Source: Pseudomonas duriflava (lineage in GTDB: Bacteria > Pseudomonadota > Gammaproteobacteria > Pseudomonadales > Pseudomonadaceae). From it: a DNA stretch of 64,000 nt. This document shows positions 54,885 through 63,515 of the stretch, piece after piece. A program made the position numbers and the translations under genes. How positions within the stretch are numbered: the first letter of the stretch is position 1; each line of letters begins with the position of its first letter. The DNA is taken from positions 186,001 through 250,000 of the forward strand of contig NZ_VLKY01000003.1 of assembly GCF_007830155.1 (NCBI RefSeq), written 5' to 3'. The notes below the pieces were generated by a model. The model did no database searches and was not told the DNA's origin. It saw only the letters and a program-made list of their open reading frames with translations.

Positions 54885-54902
54885 TAATTTGATATCAAAT
54901 TA
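54885..54902. promoter_or_regulatory. 18-bp perfect palindrome, candidate operator
   Basis: taatttgat/atcaaatta is fully symmetric. It lies 205 bases before the GH5 start and about 480 bases before fecI. In AT-rich DNA chance palindromes occur, but perfect symmetry over 18 bases is uncommon. Confidence 0.45.
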
Positions 54903-55106
54903 ATATCGTTTTTCTTATGGTTAAATATTGGCATGTTTTTCTCTTTATTTATGTTGGCGTGCCAAAGCCCTCCCAATAAAACATCAAATAACGCCGTGTG
55001 CGTCAATAAAGGTCAGGCTTGTCGGAATGGATTATATGTATTGATCCAGGCCGAAGTGCGCTGCTCTGAAAGGGCTCTTTTCTATTAGTTATCGATTGGG
55101 GAAATC

Positions 55107-57653
55107 ATGAAAAGCTCAAGTAAGCAGTACCGCAGTCTGGCTTTTAAGTGGATGAAGCGGTGTACCTTGCCCTTACTGGCAACTCTCTTTGTTACGCCTA
55201 AATCGTTAGCGGGCATCGATCTGGTCGGACTGAACCTGTCTGGAGCCGGTTTTGCTTCTCACGTGCTACCTGGCGTTAACGGCACTAACTATATCTTCCC
55301 TAGTGAATCGCATTTCAAATACTGGAGCAGCCAGGGCATCACGTTGATTCGCTTTCCGATTATTTGGGAGCGATTGCAGCCGACTTTAGGGGGCGCGCTG
55401 GATTCGACCTATGCGGGGTTGATCGACCGTACCTTTACCTATGCTGAAAAGTACAACGTCAAAATCATTCTCGACTTGCATAATTACGCAAGGTACCGCA
55501 GCCGGATTATTGGTACGAGCAGCGTTCCGTATGCCCGCTACCAGGAGATCATGACCAAGATTGCTCAACGTTGGAGTACCCAGTCGTCTCTGTACGCCTA
55601 CGACATCATGAATGAGCCGAACGGGGCGCTGGCCTACTGGCCAACCGCCGCCCAGTACGGTATCAACGGCGTGCGTGCGGTCGATACGGTGCGTCCGATC
55701 ATTGTCGAGGGCAATGGCTGGGCCAGCGCCACACGTTGGGCTGAATGGAATGATTCGTTATTAAACCTGAAGGATCCGTCCAACAACATCATCTTCTCGG
55801 CGCACTCGTATTTTGATGAAAACGCGGGCGGCAGCTATGAAAGCGTTGATGTGAGTACGCTTGACGAGATGTATGGCGTCGAACGGGTCAAGCCCTTTGT
55901 GGAATGGCTAAAGAAAAATGGCAAGCGCGGCTACATTGGCGAGTTCGGCGTACCGGACGATGATTCTCGCTGGAACTTGCTAATGGACAACATGCTGGCC
56001 TACCTGAAGCAAAACTGCATTCCGGCTTCCTATTGGGCGGCTGGTCCGGGTTGGGGAAGTTACTTCATGTCAGTAGAGCCGGTGAATGGTCAAGAACGGC
56101 CTCAATGGGCTACGCTGAAAAAGTACGTTAACAACACCAGTTGTACCTCGATCGGACCGATTTCCAGCACCTCCAGTTCTTCCGATTCGACCGCTGCATC
56201 CACCTCGACCAGCTCTTCCGACACGTCGACATCCACAGCGTCCACCGAAACCGCTAGCTCAGATGCCTCATCCGATACGTCTACTTCGAGCACCTCGGGC
56301 ACTACCACCGCATCTGATTCGAGCGGCAGTGCCGCGTCTACTGATTCTTCCACGTCGAGCAGCGCTTCAGGGTCATCTACTTCGGCAAGCTCTGCTACGT
56401 CCGGGACGTCCACGGGAACCTCTGGTTCAAGTTTGTCCTCGTCGTCTGGTACATCTACATCTACATCAAGCAGCAGCACCGCGACTACAGACTCGTCTTC
56501 AGCCAGTAGCACTTCCGAATCATCTACCTCGGCAAACTCGGCTACGTCCGGAACGTCCAGCTCCAGTTCGTCAAGCTCCACGGGAAGCAGCTCGGGCTCT
56601 ACTACGACGTCTAGTTCGAGCGGTACGTCAGGTACCAGCGGTAGTTCCGCATCCACAGTCACTACAGTGTCAAGCTCTACCTCATCGTCCACCAGCGAGC
56701 TTGATCTGGTAGGCCTGAACCTGTCAGGCGCCAGTTTTGCACCGCAAGTACTACCTGGTGTGAACGGGACTAATTACATCTTCCCTAGCGAATCGTATTT
56801 TAAGGAATGGAGTGAGAAGGGGGTTCGTCTCATCCGGTTCCCTATTCTCTGGGAGCGCATCCAGCCGAAGCTGAACAATATGCTAGACCCGGCCCATGTG
56901 CAGCTAGTCCAACAGACCATGAATCTGGCGCAAAAATACAACATCAAGGTTATCCTGGTTCTGCAAAACTCCGCGCGCTATAAGGGCGAAATCATCGGTG
57001 CCGGCAAGGTGACCCTGGCCAACTACCACGATGTGATGTACCGACTCGCCTACCGCTGGGCCAGTCACCCGGCGCTCTATGGTTATGACATCATGGCCAA
57101 GCCATACGGCACGGAAAAGTACTGGGCTCAAGCTGCTCAATACGGTATCAACGGCGTGAGGACGGTAGACCGTACCCATCCAGTCATCATCGAAAGCGAT
57201 GCTTTATCGAATGCCTCATTGTGGCCGTACTACAGTGATGGCTTGCTGAACCTCAAGGATTCGGCAAACAACATCCTGTTTTCTGCCAATGTGTACTTCG
57301 ACAAGGATGGCAGTGGCGCCTACAACGCCGAGGATATGAGTCAATTCAATACTATGATTGGCGTGTACCGCGTCAAGCCGTTTGTAGAGTGGCTTCAGAA
57401 GAACAACCGTAAAGGCCTTATCGGCGAGTTTGGTGTGCCGGACGACGACAGCCGCTGGCTGACGGCTATGGATAATCTGCTCGCTTACTTAAAGCAGAAC
57501 TGCATGCCGGCAACTTACTGGGCAGCCGGCCCTGGCTGGGGCAGCAACAAGCTGGCTGTCGAGCCGGTCAATGGCCAGGCTCGTCCACAATGGGCAACGT
57601 TGAAAAAGTACATAGACAGCAGCAACAGCTGTACTACAGTCGGCCCGAATTGA
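55107..57653 (+). CDS. Secreted tandem GH5 protein: one intact and one degenerate catalytic domain
   Basis: An 848-residue exported protein: signal peptide (about 1-35), GH5 domain 1 (36-350), a ~180-residue Ser/Thr-rich linker (352-530) and GH5 domain 2 (531-848). The two domains align with almost no gaps. Domain 1 has all the GH5 invariant residues: Arg82, His125, Asn169-Glu170 (acid/base, MNEPNG), His233-x-Tyr235, nucleophile Glu279 (IGEFG) and Trp310. In domain 2 the equivalent positions are Arg577, Gln620, Ala664-Lys665, Asn728-x-Tyr730, Glu774 and Trp805, so the acid/base and three other residues are lost. Domain 1 is probably an endo-beta-glucanase or mannanase; domain 2 may bind glycan. 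Linker type and export signal suit the nearby T2SS. It has its own terminator. Confidence 0.9.
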   Translation: MKSSSKQYRSLAFKWMKRCTLPLLATLFVTPKSLAGIDLVGLNLSGAGFASHVLPGVNGTNYIFPSESHFKYWSSQGITLIRFPIIWERLQPTLGGALDSTYAGLIDRTFTYAEKYNVKIILDLHNYARYRSRIIGTSSVPYARYQEIMTKIAQRWSTQSSLYAYDIMNEPNGALAYWPTAAQYGINGVRAVDTVRPIIVEGNGWASATRWAEWNDSLLNLKDPSNNIIFSAHSYFDENAGGSYESVDVSTLDEMYGVERVKPFVEWLKKNGKRGYIGEFGVPDDDSRWNLLMDNMLAYLKQNCIPASYWAAGPGWGSYFMSVEPVNGQERPQWATLKKYVNNTSCTSIGPISSTSSSSDSTAASTSTSSSDTSTSTASTETASSDASSDTSTSSTSGTTTASDSSGSAASTDSSTSSSASGSSTSASSATSGTSTGTSGSSLSSSSGTSTSTSSSSTATTDSSSASSTSESSTSANSATSGTSSSSSSSSTGSSSGSTTTSSSSGTSGTSGSSASTVTTVSSSTSSSTSELDLVGLNLSGASFAPQVLPGVNGTNYIFPSESYFKEWSEKGVRLIRFPILWERIQPKLNNMLDPAHVQLVQQTMNLAQKYNIKVILVLQNSARYKGEIIGAGKVTLANYHDVMYRLAYRWASHPALYGYDIMAKPYGTEKYWAQAAQYGINGVRTVDRTHPVIIESDALSNASLWPYYSDGLLNLKDSANNILFSANVYFDKDGSGAYNAEDMSQFNTMIGVYRVKPFVEWLQKNNRKGLIGEFGVPDDDSRWLTAMDNLLAYLKQNCMPATYWAAGPGWGSNKLAVEPVNGQARPQWATLKKYIDSSNSCTTVGPN

Positions 57654-57669
57654 CCTAAATTCAGTTCGT

Positions 57670-57700
57670 AAAAAAGGCCAATCCAAGGATTGGCCTTTTT
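57670..57700. terminator. Bidirectional terminator between the GH5 gene and uppP
   Basis: aaaaaggccaatcc pairs with ggattggccttttt; the A and T arms make it active in both directions. Confidence 0.92.
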
Positions 57701-57711
57701 CCGCTATTGCA

Positions 57712-58509
57712 TCAGAGAAACAGGGCGAACAGTGCCATACCCAGAATCAGGCGATAGATCACAAATGGCAGCATGCCGATCCGGTCCAGTGCCTTGAGGA
57801 ACAGTTTGATACAGAGTAGCGCTGAAAAGAAGGAAAGCCCTATGCCTCAGGCGATGTCGACCCATTGAGCGTCCGTACCCGCTTGAATGAGTTCCACTGT
57901 TTTAAGTCCACCCGCAGCGAGAATCAGCGGTATGGACAAAAGAAACGAAAAGCGCGCCGCCGCCTGGCGTGTAAAGCCTAGGAGCAGGGCTGCGGTCATG
58001 GTGATGCCGGAGCGGGACGTACCGGGGATAAGTGCCAATGCCTGGGCCAGGCCGATCAGCAGGGCGGATGACCACCCCAGACGATCCATTTCCTTGACGC
58101 GTTGGCCCTTCGCGTCGGCCCACCATAGCACCAGGCCAAACACGATAGTAGAGCTGGCAATCACCAGGGCGGAACGGGTGTACTGCTCAATAGCATCCTC
58201 TAGCAGTAGGCCAGCCAGAGCTGCCGGCAGCGTGCCGATGATGATAGCCCAGCCCAGGCGGCTCTCAGCGCTGGGCTGGCGTGTTATCAGGTGACGCGTC
58301 CAGCCGGTTGCCGTGGCCAGAACTTCATGACGAAAGGCCAGAATAACGGCCAGGAGGGTGCCGACGTGTACGGCAACGTCGAACGCCAGCCCTTGGTCAG
58401 GCCACCCTAATAATTGGGAAGGCAGGATCAGGTGAGCGGACGATGAAACGGGAAGAAACTCGGTGATGCCCTGGGTCAATGAAAGAATCAGGACGTGAAG
58501 CCATTCCAT
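57712..58509 (-). pseudogene. uppP: Undecaprenyl-diphosphatase gene with an in-frame TGA
   Basis: UppP (BacA) recycles undecaprenyl pyrophosphate in the inner membrane. Start MEWLHVLILSLTQGITEFLP and the motifs EFLPVSSSAHLIL and LIPGTSRSGITMT are intact. After 220 codons, a TGA at 57847-57849 follows WVDIA. The same frame then continues for 44 codons ([12 protein letters not shown]..., [15 protein letters not shown]), which is the expected UppP C-terminus, to a TGA at 57712-57714. The total of ~265 codons is the family length. So one nonsense codon separates the last helices. It may be a true mutation, a sequence error or read-through. The 220-residue product would lack the C-terminal helices with the IGMLPF motif. 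Confidence 0.85.
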
Positions 58510-58784
58510 GAACAATATCCTTGAATAATGCGGGTACTGCGTATGGCTTGTTAACAACGAGCCCGCTTGAAAGGCGTCCCGCTGTTGGCAAGCCATAAAG
58601 CCTGCTCTGTGTCTGAGCGATGGGCTATGACAGCATGATTAACAATCCCTCCGAGGAAAGCCTCGGAAAAACTCGCGATCATTGTGGGTAGACAGGATCA
58701 TTAGTTTCCTATCGACTGAGATGTTCAAGCACTAGTTGTGATGGGTTACTCAAACCTGGTTTTAAAGCCTGGCTTGATCGGGGC

Positions 58785-59558
58785 TCATGATGACTTGTCC
58801 GATGAGGCCTTTGTTCGAATGCTTTGAAAGCCGGACAACAGGTCGATGGGGACTGGGAAAATAATTGTCGAACTCTTGTCCGATGCGAGCCCGCTTAATG
58901 TCTGCATGTAGCGCAACTGCATGGCTCCTTCCTGACGGCCAAGCTTTTCGGCGGCCTGGGCTAGTTTTTCCGAGGCTTGCAGTTCGCCATCGGCATGAAT
59001 GATCTTGGCACGCCGGTCACGTTCGGCCTCGGCCTGTTTGGCAATGGCGCGTACCATGGATTCGTCAATGTCTACGTGCTTGATCTCGACATTGGCAACC
59101 TTGATGCCCCAGGCGTCGGTTTGCGCATCGAGTACGTGCTGAATGTCCGAGTTGAGCTTTTCCCGCTCGGCCAGCATGGTATCGAGATCGTATTTGCCCA
59201 GAATAGCGCGCAAGGTGGTTTGGGCCAGCTGGCTGGTTGCTGCGTTGTAATTTTCGACCTGGATAATCGCATGGGCCGGATCGATTACGCGGAAGTACAC
59301 CACTGCGTTTACGGCGACGGACACGTTGTCCCGTGAGATAACATCCTGCGAGGGGACGTCTAGCACACGGGTGCGTAAGTCGACCCGGACCATCTGCTGC
59401 ACGCCGGGAATGATAATGACGAGCCCAGGGCCTTTGACTTTCCAAAAGCGGCCTAGTTGAAAAACCACCCCTCGCTCGTATTCGCGCAGGATACGCAAGG
59501 AAAAGGCAATCAGTAGGAACAGCAGAAAAATTGCGAAAATACTGAATCCAATTTGCAT
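58785..59558 (-). CDS. SPFH/slipin family protein (stomatin-like)
   Basis: A 257-residue membrane-anchored protein: an N-terminal helix (about 4-22) and the SPFH domain (EYERGVVFQLGRFWKVKGPGLVIIIPGVQQMVRVDLR onward) with a C-terminal coiled coil (AIAKQAEAERDRRAKIIHADGELQASEKLAQAAEKLG). Slipins form ring oligomers in membrane domains and go with NfeD proteases. Its ATG overlaps the NfeD stop by one base, so the pair is coupled. Confidence 0.93.
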   Translation of the reverse strand: MQIGFSIFAIFLLFLLIAFSLRILREYERGVVFQLGRFWKVKGPGLVIIIPGVQQMVRVDLRTRVLDVPSQDVISRDNVSVAVNAVVYFRVIDPAHAIIQVENYNAATSQLAQTTLRAILGKYDLDTMLAEREKLNSDIQHVLDAQTDAWGIKVANVEIKHVDIDESMVRAIAKQAEAERDRRAKIIHADGELQASEKLAQAAEKLGRQEGAMQLRYMQTLSGLASDKSSTIIFPVPIDLLSGFQSIRTKASSDKSS

Positions 59559-60895
59559 CAGGATTCTCCTGGGTGAGGTTCATTGACAATAGCAACATCC
59601 AGAACGAGTCCATGCCGGGCCTGTATCTGAACCGTCTGGCCTGGGTGTAGAGGGGCTGTGCTGCGAATCTGCCATTGCTCTCCGCGAACAATGGCCATGC
59701 CGCGGTAAACGTCGTTGTCCTGGAGTTGGATGACCTGAGCCAGGGTGCCGGTCAATTTTTCGTCACCGGTCACGACCTTTTGCCGGCGAGCCTGTAAGGC
59801 CATCCCAACGATAACGGCCAGAAACAGAGCACTCAGAAGAGCCAGACTGGCGATCAACCAGAGGGAAATACCAAAGCCAGGGGCTTCGGTGTCAATCAGC
59901 ATGAAGGCACCGCTAGCAAAGGCAATGAGGCCTCCCAGCCCTAGAATGCCGAAACTAGGCACCATGGCTTCGGCCACCATCAGGCCGAGGCCCAACAGGA
60001 GCAGCGCCGCGCCGGCGTAGTTCAAGGGCAGCAAATGCAGGGCATACAACGCGACGAGCAGGCAGATGCTACCCATGATGCCCGGCACGCCGATTCCAGG
60101 CATCAATAGCTCGAACACTAACCCGTAGAAGCCCAGCATAAGCAGAATCAGTGCAACGCTGGGATTGGTGATCAGGGCAAGAAGACGCTCATGCCACGTA
60201 GGCGTGATGGTTATCAGCTCGGCACCGAGCGGGTGCAGGACACGCTGCTCGCCATGAATGGAGACTGACAGGCCATCAAGGCGAGTGAGCAGATCAGGTA
60301 CGTCAGTTGCTATTTGGTCAATGACGTGCTCCTGCAAGGCTTCTGTCGCAGGCAGGCTGACGGCCTCGCGCACGGCGCGTTCGGCCCATTGGACATTGCG
60401 GCCGCGTAATTCAGCGAGGCCGCGTATATAGGCCGAGGCGTCATTGATCGACTTGCGCGTCGCAGCGGTACTCTCGCCGTCTTGCCCCATGAGCGAGATC
60501 GGAGTGGCGGCTCCTAGATTAGTGCCGGGTGCCATGGCAGCAATATGGCAGGCATAAAGAATATAGGTACCGGCACTGGCCGCCCGAGCGCCGCCAGGGG
60601 CTACGTAACCGGCTACCGGAAAGGGGCTGTCCAGGATAGCTCTGATGATATCGCGCATAGCGAGATCGAGCCCGCCTGGAGTGTCCAGTTGCAGGACGAC
60701 CAGTTGAGCGCCGCGCTCGCGGGCTTGTTCGAGGCCGCGGAGAACATAGGCAGAGGTAGCCGGGCCGATCGCGCCCTGAAGGGGCACGACAACCACCGGG
60801 GCAGGGGCTGCCCAGGCCGGGACGGTGCTGAGCAACAGGGCTAACCATCCCAGCCAGACAAAGAGCATGCTGCAAGTTATGCGCGTGCGTCGCAT
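59558..60895 (-). CDS. NfeD-family membrane serine protease (long form)
   Basis: A 445-residue protein. A signal peptide (about 1-28, ending AWA) leads to a ClpP/SppA-like protease domain (QLDTPGGLDLAMRDIIRAI; catalytic Ser in GARAASAGTYI), then four membrane helices (about 235-345) and a C-terminal OB-fold domain. The long form cleaves stomatin-type partners, here the slipin just downstream. I start at MRRTRITC (60895), with GGAG before it; the frame extends 29 codons upstream. Confidence 0.92.
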   Translation of the reverse strand: MRRTRITCSMLFVWLGWLALLLSTVPAWAAPAPVVVVPLQGAIGPATSAYVLRGLEQARERGAQLVVLQLDTPGGLDLAMRDIIRAILDSPFPVAGYVAPGGARAASAGTYILYACHIAAMAPGTNLGAATPISLMGQDGESTAATRKSINDASAYIRGLAELRGRNVQWAERAVREAVSLPATEALQEHVIDQIATDVPDLLTRLDGLSVSIHGEQRVLHPLGAELITITPTWHERLLALITNPSVALILLMLGFYGLVFELLMPGIGVPGIMGSICLLVALYALHLLPLNYAGAALLLLGLGLMVAEAMVPSFGILGLGGLIAFASGAFMLIDTEAPGFGISLWLIASLALLSALFLAVIVGMALQARRQKVVTGDEKLTGTLAQVIQLQDNDVYRGMAIVRGEQWQIRSTAPLHPGQTVQIQARHGLVLDVAIVNEPHPGES

Positions 60896-61135
60896 TGGAG
60901 GCTCCGGCGTGCCTATTTCACTAAGCGTAGGCGATGGATTGACGTTGCGTGGGACCTTGAGCTGTTTTAAGGAGTCCTTCATTGAGGCGATTTAACCGCC
61001 TGGCTGAAGTTAAGCCCCGTTAACCCAGGTCACTTACGTCATGTCTTGCAAGGAAATGCCCGATGCCTTTACCGATTCGCTGTATCCATGTTGGCAGCCC
61101 CGCCAGCCTGCGACGCGCCCTTCGTGGAGGTGATC

Positions 61136-62848
61136 ATGCCGATCGAGCGTGAGATGAGCATGCGTGCGCTATTAACCGGCCTGCTCTTGGGCATGCTGCT
61201 GACGCCCTCCAACGTCTATGCCGGGCTCAAGATTGGCTGGTCCTTTAATATGTCGATCATTGCCCTGTTGATTGGCTTTGGCTTCTGGCAGGGGATGGCG
61301 ACCCGCTTCAAGCGGCAGCCCAGTTGGACGATGCATGAAAGCAACATCAACCAGACGGCGGCCTCTGCTGCCGCATCGATTGTCTCCGGCGGCCTGGTAG
61401 CACCAATTCCGGCCTACACCTTGCTGACCGGAAAAGCGCTGGCAGCAGGTCCACTGATAGCCTGGGTATTTTCGGTCAGCTTTCTGGGTATCTGGATCGC
61501 CTGGTATCTAAGACCCTCTCTGCTCAATGACCGGGCGCTGAGGTTTCCGGAAGGCATGGCTACCTTGGAGACCATGAAGCAGATCTATAGCCATGGACAG
61601 GAGGCGGCCAAGCGGTTGTCTGTGCTGTTTGGCGCAGCGCTGTTTTCCGCTCTGGTCAAGATAGTGGATACGTTTTACTGGACCTTTCCCCGCTGGGCGC
61701 CTACGGCGCAGGTGGAGCGGCTCACCTTTACGTTCGACCCGTCGCTGCTGCTGGTTGGTTTTGGCGGGATCATTGGCTTGCGGGTAGGGCTGACCTTGCT
61801 GTTTGGTGCCGTACTGGCCTGGGGTGGACTGGCTCCTTGGCTGTTAGCCCAAGGGTTGGTTGAGCTACCGCCGGGCAGTACCGGGCCGCAATTTGCCCTA
61901 TTGGTGGAGTGGCTGCTCTGGCCAGGCGTGAGCTTGATGGTTTGTTCAACCCTGACGGCACTGGCGCTGCGCCTGATTCAGACGCGCAAGCGTAAACAGG
62001 GGCGGGCGTCCTCTGTACTGGGGCAGCGACCGGCCTGGGCTCCTGCGCTTTGCCTGGGCTTGGCCGTTCTCTTGATTGTGTGTCTCCAGATGCTGCTATT
62101 TGACATTGATATCGTCATGGCGCTGTTGAGCCTGCCCTTGGCTATCTGTCTGGCGGCTGTGGCAGCACGGGTGGTGGGCGCGACCGGTATCCCGCCCATT
62201 GGGGCTATCGGCCAATTGTCCCAACTTGGTTTCGGGATTGTAGCGCCTGGGCAGGTGCCGATTAATCTTATGAGTGCCAACACGGCCGGCGGAGCGGCTG
62301 GGCAGTGCACCGATCTCATGAATGATTTCAAGGTGGGACACGCCATTGGCGCTACGCCTCACAAGCAGATGATCGCGCAATGCCTGGGTATTCTGGCGGG
62401 TAGTCTGGTCGGCGTGATGGTGTACAAGATATTGATTCCCGATCCTCAGGCCATGCTATTGACGCAGGAGTGGCCTGCGCCTGCGGTGGCAACCTGGAAG
62501 GCCGTCGCTCAGACACTGACCTACGGATTGGAGGCGCTATCCCCCAGCATCCGCTGGGCCATGCTCTGGGGTGGTCTGGCCGGATTGCTGCTCGGTGCGC
62601 TGGATGCAATCGCCACGGAGCGCTGGTTGCGCTGGCTGCCTAGTGCACCCGCACTTGGGTTGGCCTTTATCCTGCCGGCCTCCATCTCGCTGATGATGGC
62701 GCTCGGGGCGATTCTGGCCTGGCTGTTCAGCCTGCGCTGGCCTGCCCTGGCCGAGCGGTTCGTGATTGCGACGGCGGCTGGTCTGGTGGCAGGTGAGAGC
62801 ATTACCGGCGTAGGGGCTTCGTTCTGGCAGCTCTTGAATAATCTTTAA
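61136..62848 (+). CDS. OPT-family oligopeptide/metal-complex transporter
   Basis: A 570-residue inner-membrane protein with about 14 hydrophobic segments. SNVYAGLKIGWSFNMSIIALLIGFGFW and ESNINQTAASAAASIVSGGLVAPIPAYTLL are OPT-family signatures (bacterial branch). These import peptides or siderophore-like complexes in some species; substrate here unknown. I start at ATG 61136, which has GGAGGTGAT upstream; a longer frame from 61046 lacks such a signal. Divergent from nfeD. Confidence 0.88.
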   Translation: MPIEREMSMRALLTGLLLGMLLTPSNVYAGLKIGWSFNMSIIALLIGFGFWQGMATRFKRQPSWTMHESNINQTAASAAASIVSGGLVAPIPAYTLLTGKALAAGPLIAWVFSVSFLGIWIAWYLRPSLLNDRALRFPEGMATLETMKQIYSHGQEAAKRLSVLFGAALFSALVKIVDTFYWTFPRWAPTAQVERLTFTFDPSLLLVGFGGIIGLRVGLTLLFGAVLAWGGLAPWLLAQGLVELPPGSTGPQFALLVEWLLWPGVSLMVCSTLTALALRLIQTRKRKQGRASSVLGQRPAWAPALCLGLAVLLIVCLQMLLFDIDIVMALLSLPLAICLAAVAARVVGATGIPPIGAIGQLSQLGFGIVAPGQVPINLMSANTAGGAAGQCTDLMNDFKVGHAIGATPHKQMIAQCLGILAGSLVGVMVYKILIPDPQAMLLTQEWPAPAVATWKAVAQTLTYGLEALSPSIRWAMLWGGLAGLLLGALDAIATERWLRWLPSAPALGLAFILPASISLMMALGAILAWLFSLRWPALAERFVIATAAGLVAGESITGVGASFWQLLNNL

Positions 62849-63053
62849 GTGCTGGCCTCGTCGGAGCGGTAAGCCATCTACGCTTTAATCTCGACTGTAT
62901 CGCATTCCATAGAGGGAAGACCGCACGGTTTTGGAACTAACGCAGCAGTTCCCCGGTATGTATACAGCAGCTACATGCCGCCATACGGTTATGGAACAAC
63001 GCTTCGATATCGAGACGGCACAAAGGCTTAAACGGACACCGGGTTCGCTGCCT

Positions 63054-63515
63054 ATGAAAATATATGCTGGACTGTTGCTGGGGCTCTGGGGCACGTGTGT
63101 GGCGGCGTCCGCTTGGGGCGCGCCTGTGCCTGTGGGATATGTCATGACCGTTCAAGGCGATGCGACGGTACAAGCGGAGGGCATCTCCGTCCCGGCCACG
63201 GTGGGTACGCCTGTCGTGTTAGGTGCGGTTTTGGAAACAGGCAAAGGGGGCTCGTTGGGGCTGACGCTGGAAGATGGCTCCGTCATGTCCTTTGGGCCTG
63301 ACTCGACATTTACCATGGATGCCTTTGCGTTTGACCCGGCCCGTAATGCGTTTGCGCTGCAGGCGCGGCTCGAACGGGGCACCCTGAATTATGTAGCCGG
63401 GATGATTGGCAAGTTGGCACCTCAGGCCGTTGAAGTGCGTACACCCCATGGCGCCATCAGCACACGTAGCCCGCAGTTTCTAGCCAAGGTCGAGCATGAA
63501 CCGAAGGCCCCTTGA
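63054..63515 (+). CDS. FecR-domain periplasmic protein
   Basis: A 153-residue exported protein: signal peptide (about 1-23, ending AWG-AP) and one FecR domain (GYVMTVQGDATVQAEGISVPATVGTPVVLGAVLETG, then GTLNYVAGMIGKLAP and VRTPHGAIST). Unlike the anti-sigma FecR above it has no cytoplasmic or membrane part. Start at ATG 63054 fits the signal peptide; ATG 62991 and 62931 are alternatives. It overlaps the next gene by 20 bases, so they form one unit, as in FecR/OmpA/CHASE2 clusters. Confidence 0.82.
   Translation: MKIYAGLLLGLWGTCVAASAWGAPVPVGYVMTVQGDATVQAEGISVPATVGTPVVLGAVLETGKGGSLGLTLEDGSVMSFGPDSTFTMDAFAFDPARNAFALQARLERGTLNYVAGMIGKLAPQAVEVRTPHGAISTRSPQFLAKVEHEPKAP

Larger units (their letters stand above)
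54403..55106. other. AT-rich intergenic region upstream of the GH5 gene
   Basis: About 700 bases with no gene I can support, much more AT-rich than the flanks. It holds the Fur-box-like site on the fecI side and an 18-bp palindrome at 54885-54902. It probably carries the promoters of fecI (leftward) and the GH5 gene (rightward). No tRNA or terminator found. Confidence 0.6.

Noticed and set aside
56102-56692. Long acidic open frame on the minus strand opposite the GH5 linker
   Set aside because: It is the mirror of the Ser/Thr-codon-rich linker, giving Asp/Glu/Val/Leu repeats by composition. No start signal or family similarity.
57847-57849. Selenocysteine at the uppP TGA
   Set aside because: UppP is not a selenoprotein family and I see no convincing SECIS-like hairpin just after the codon; nonsense mutation or sequence error is simpler.
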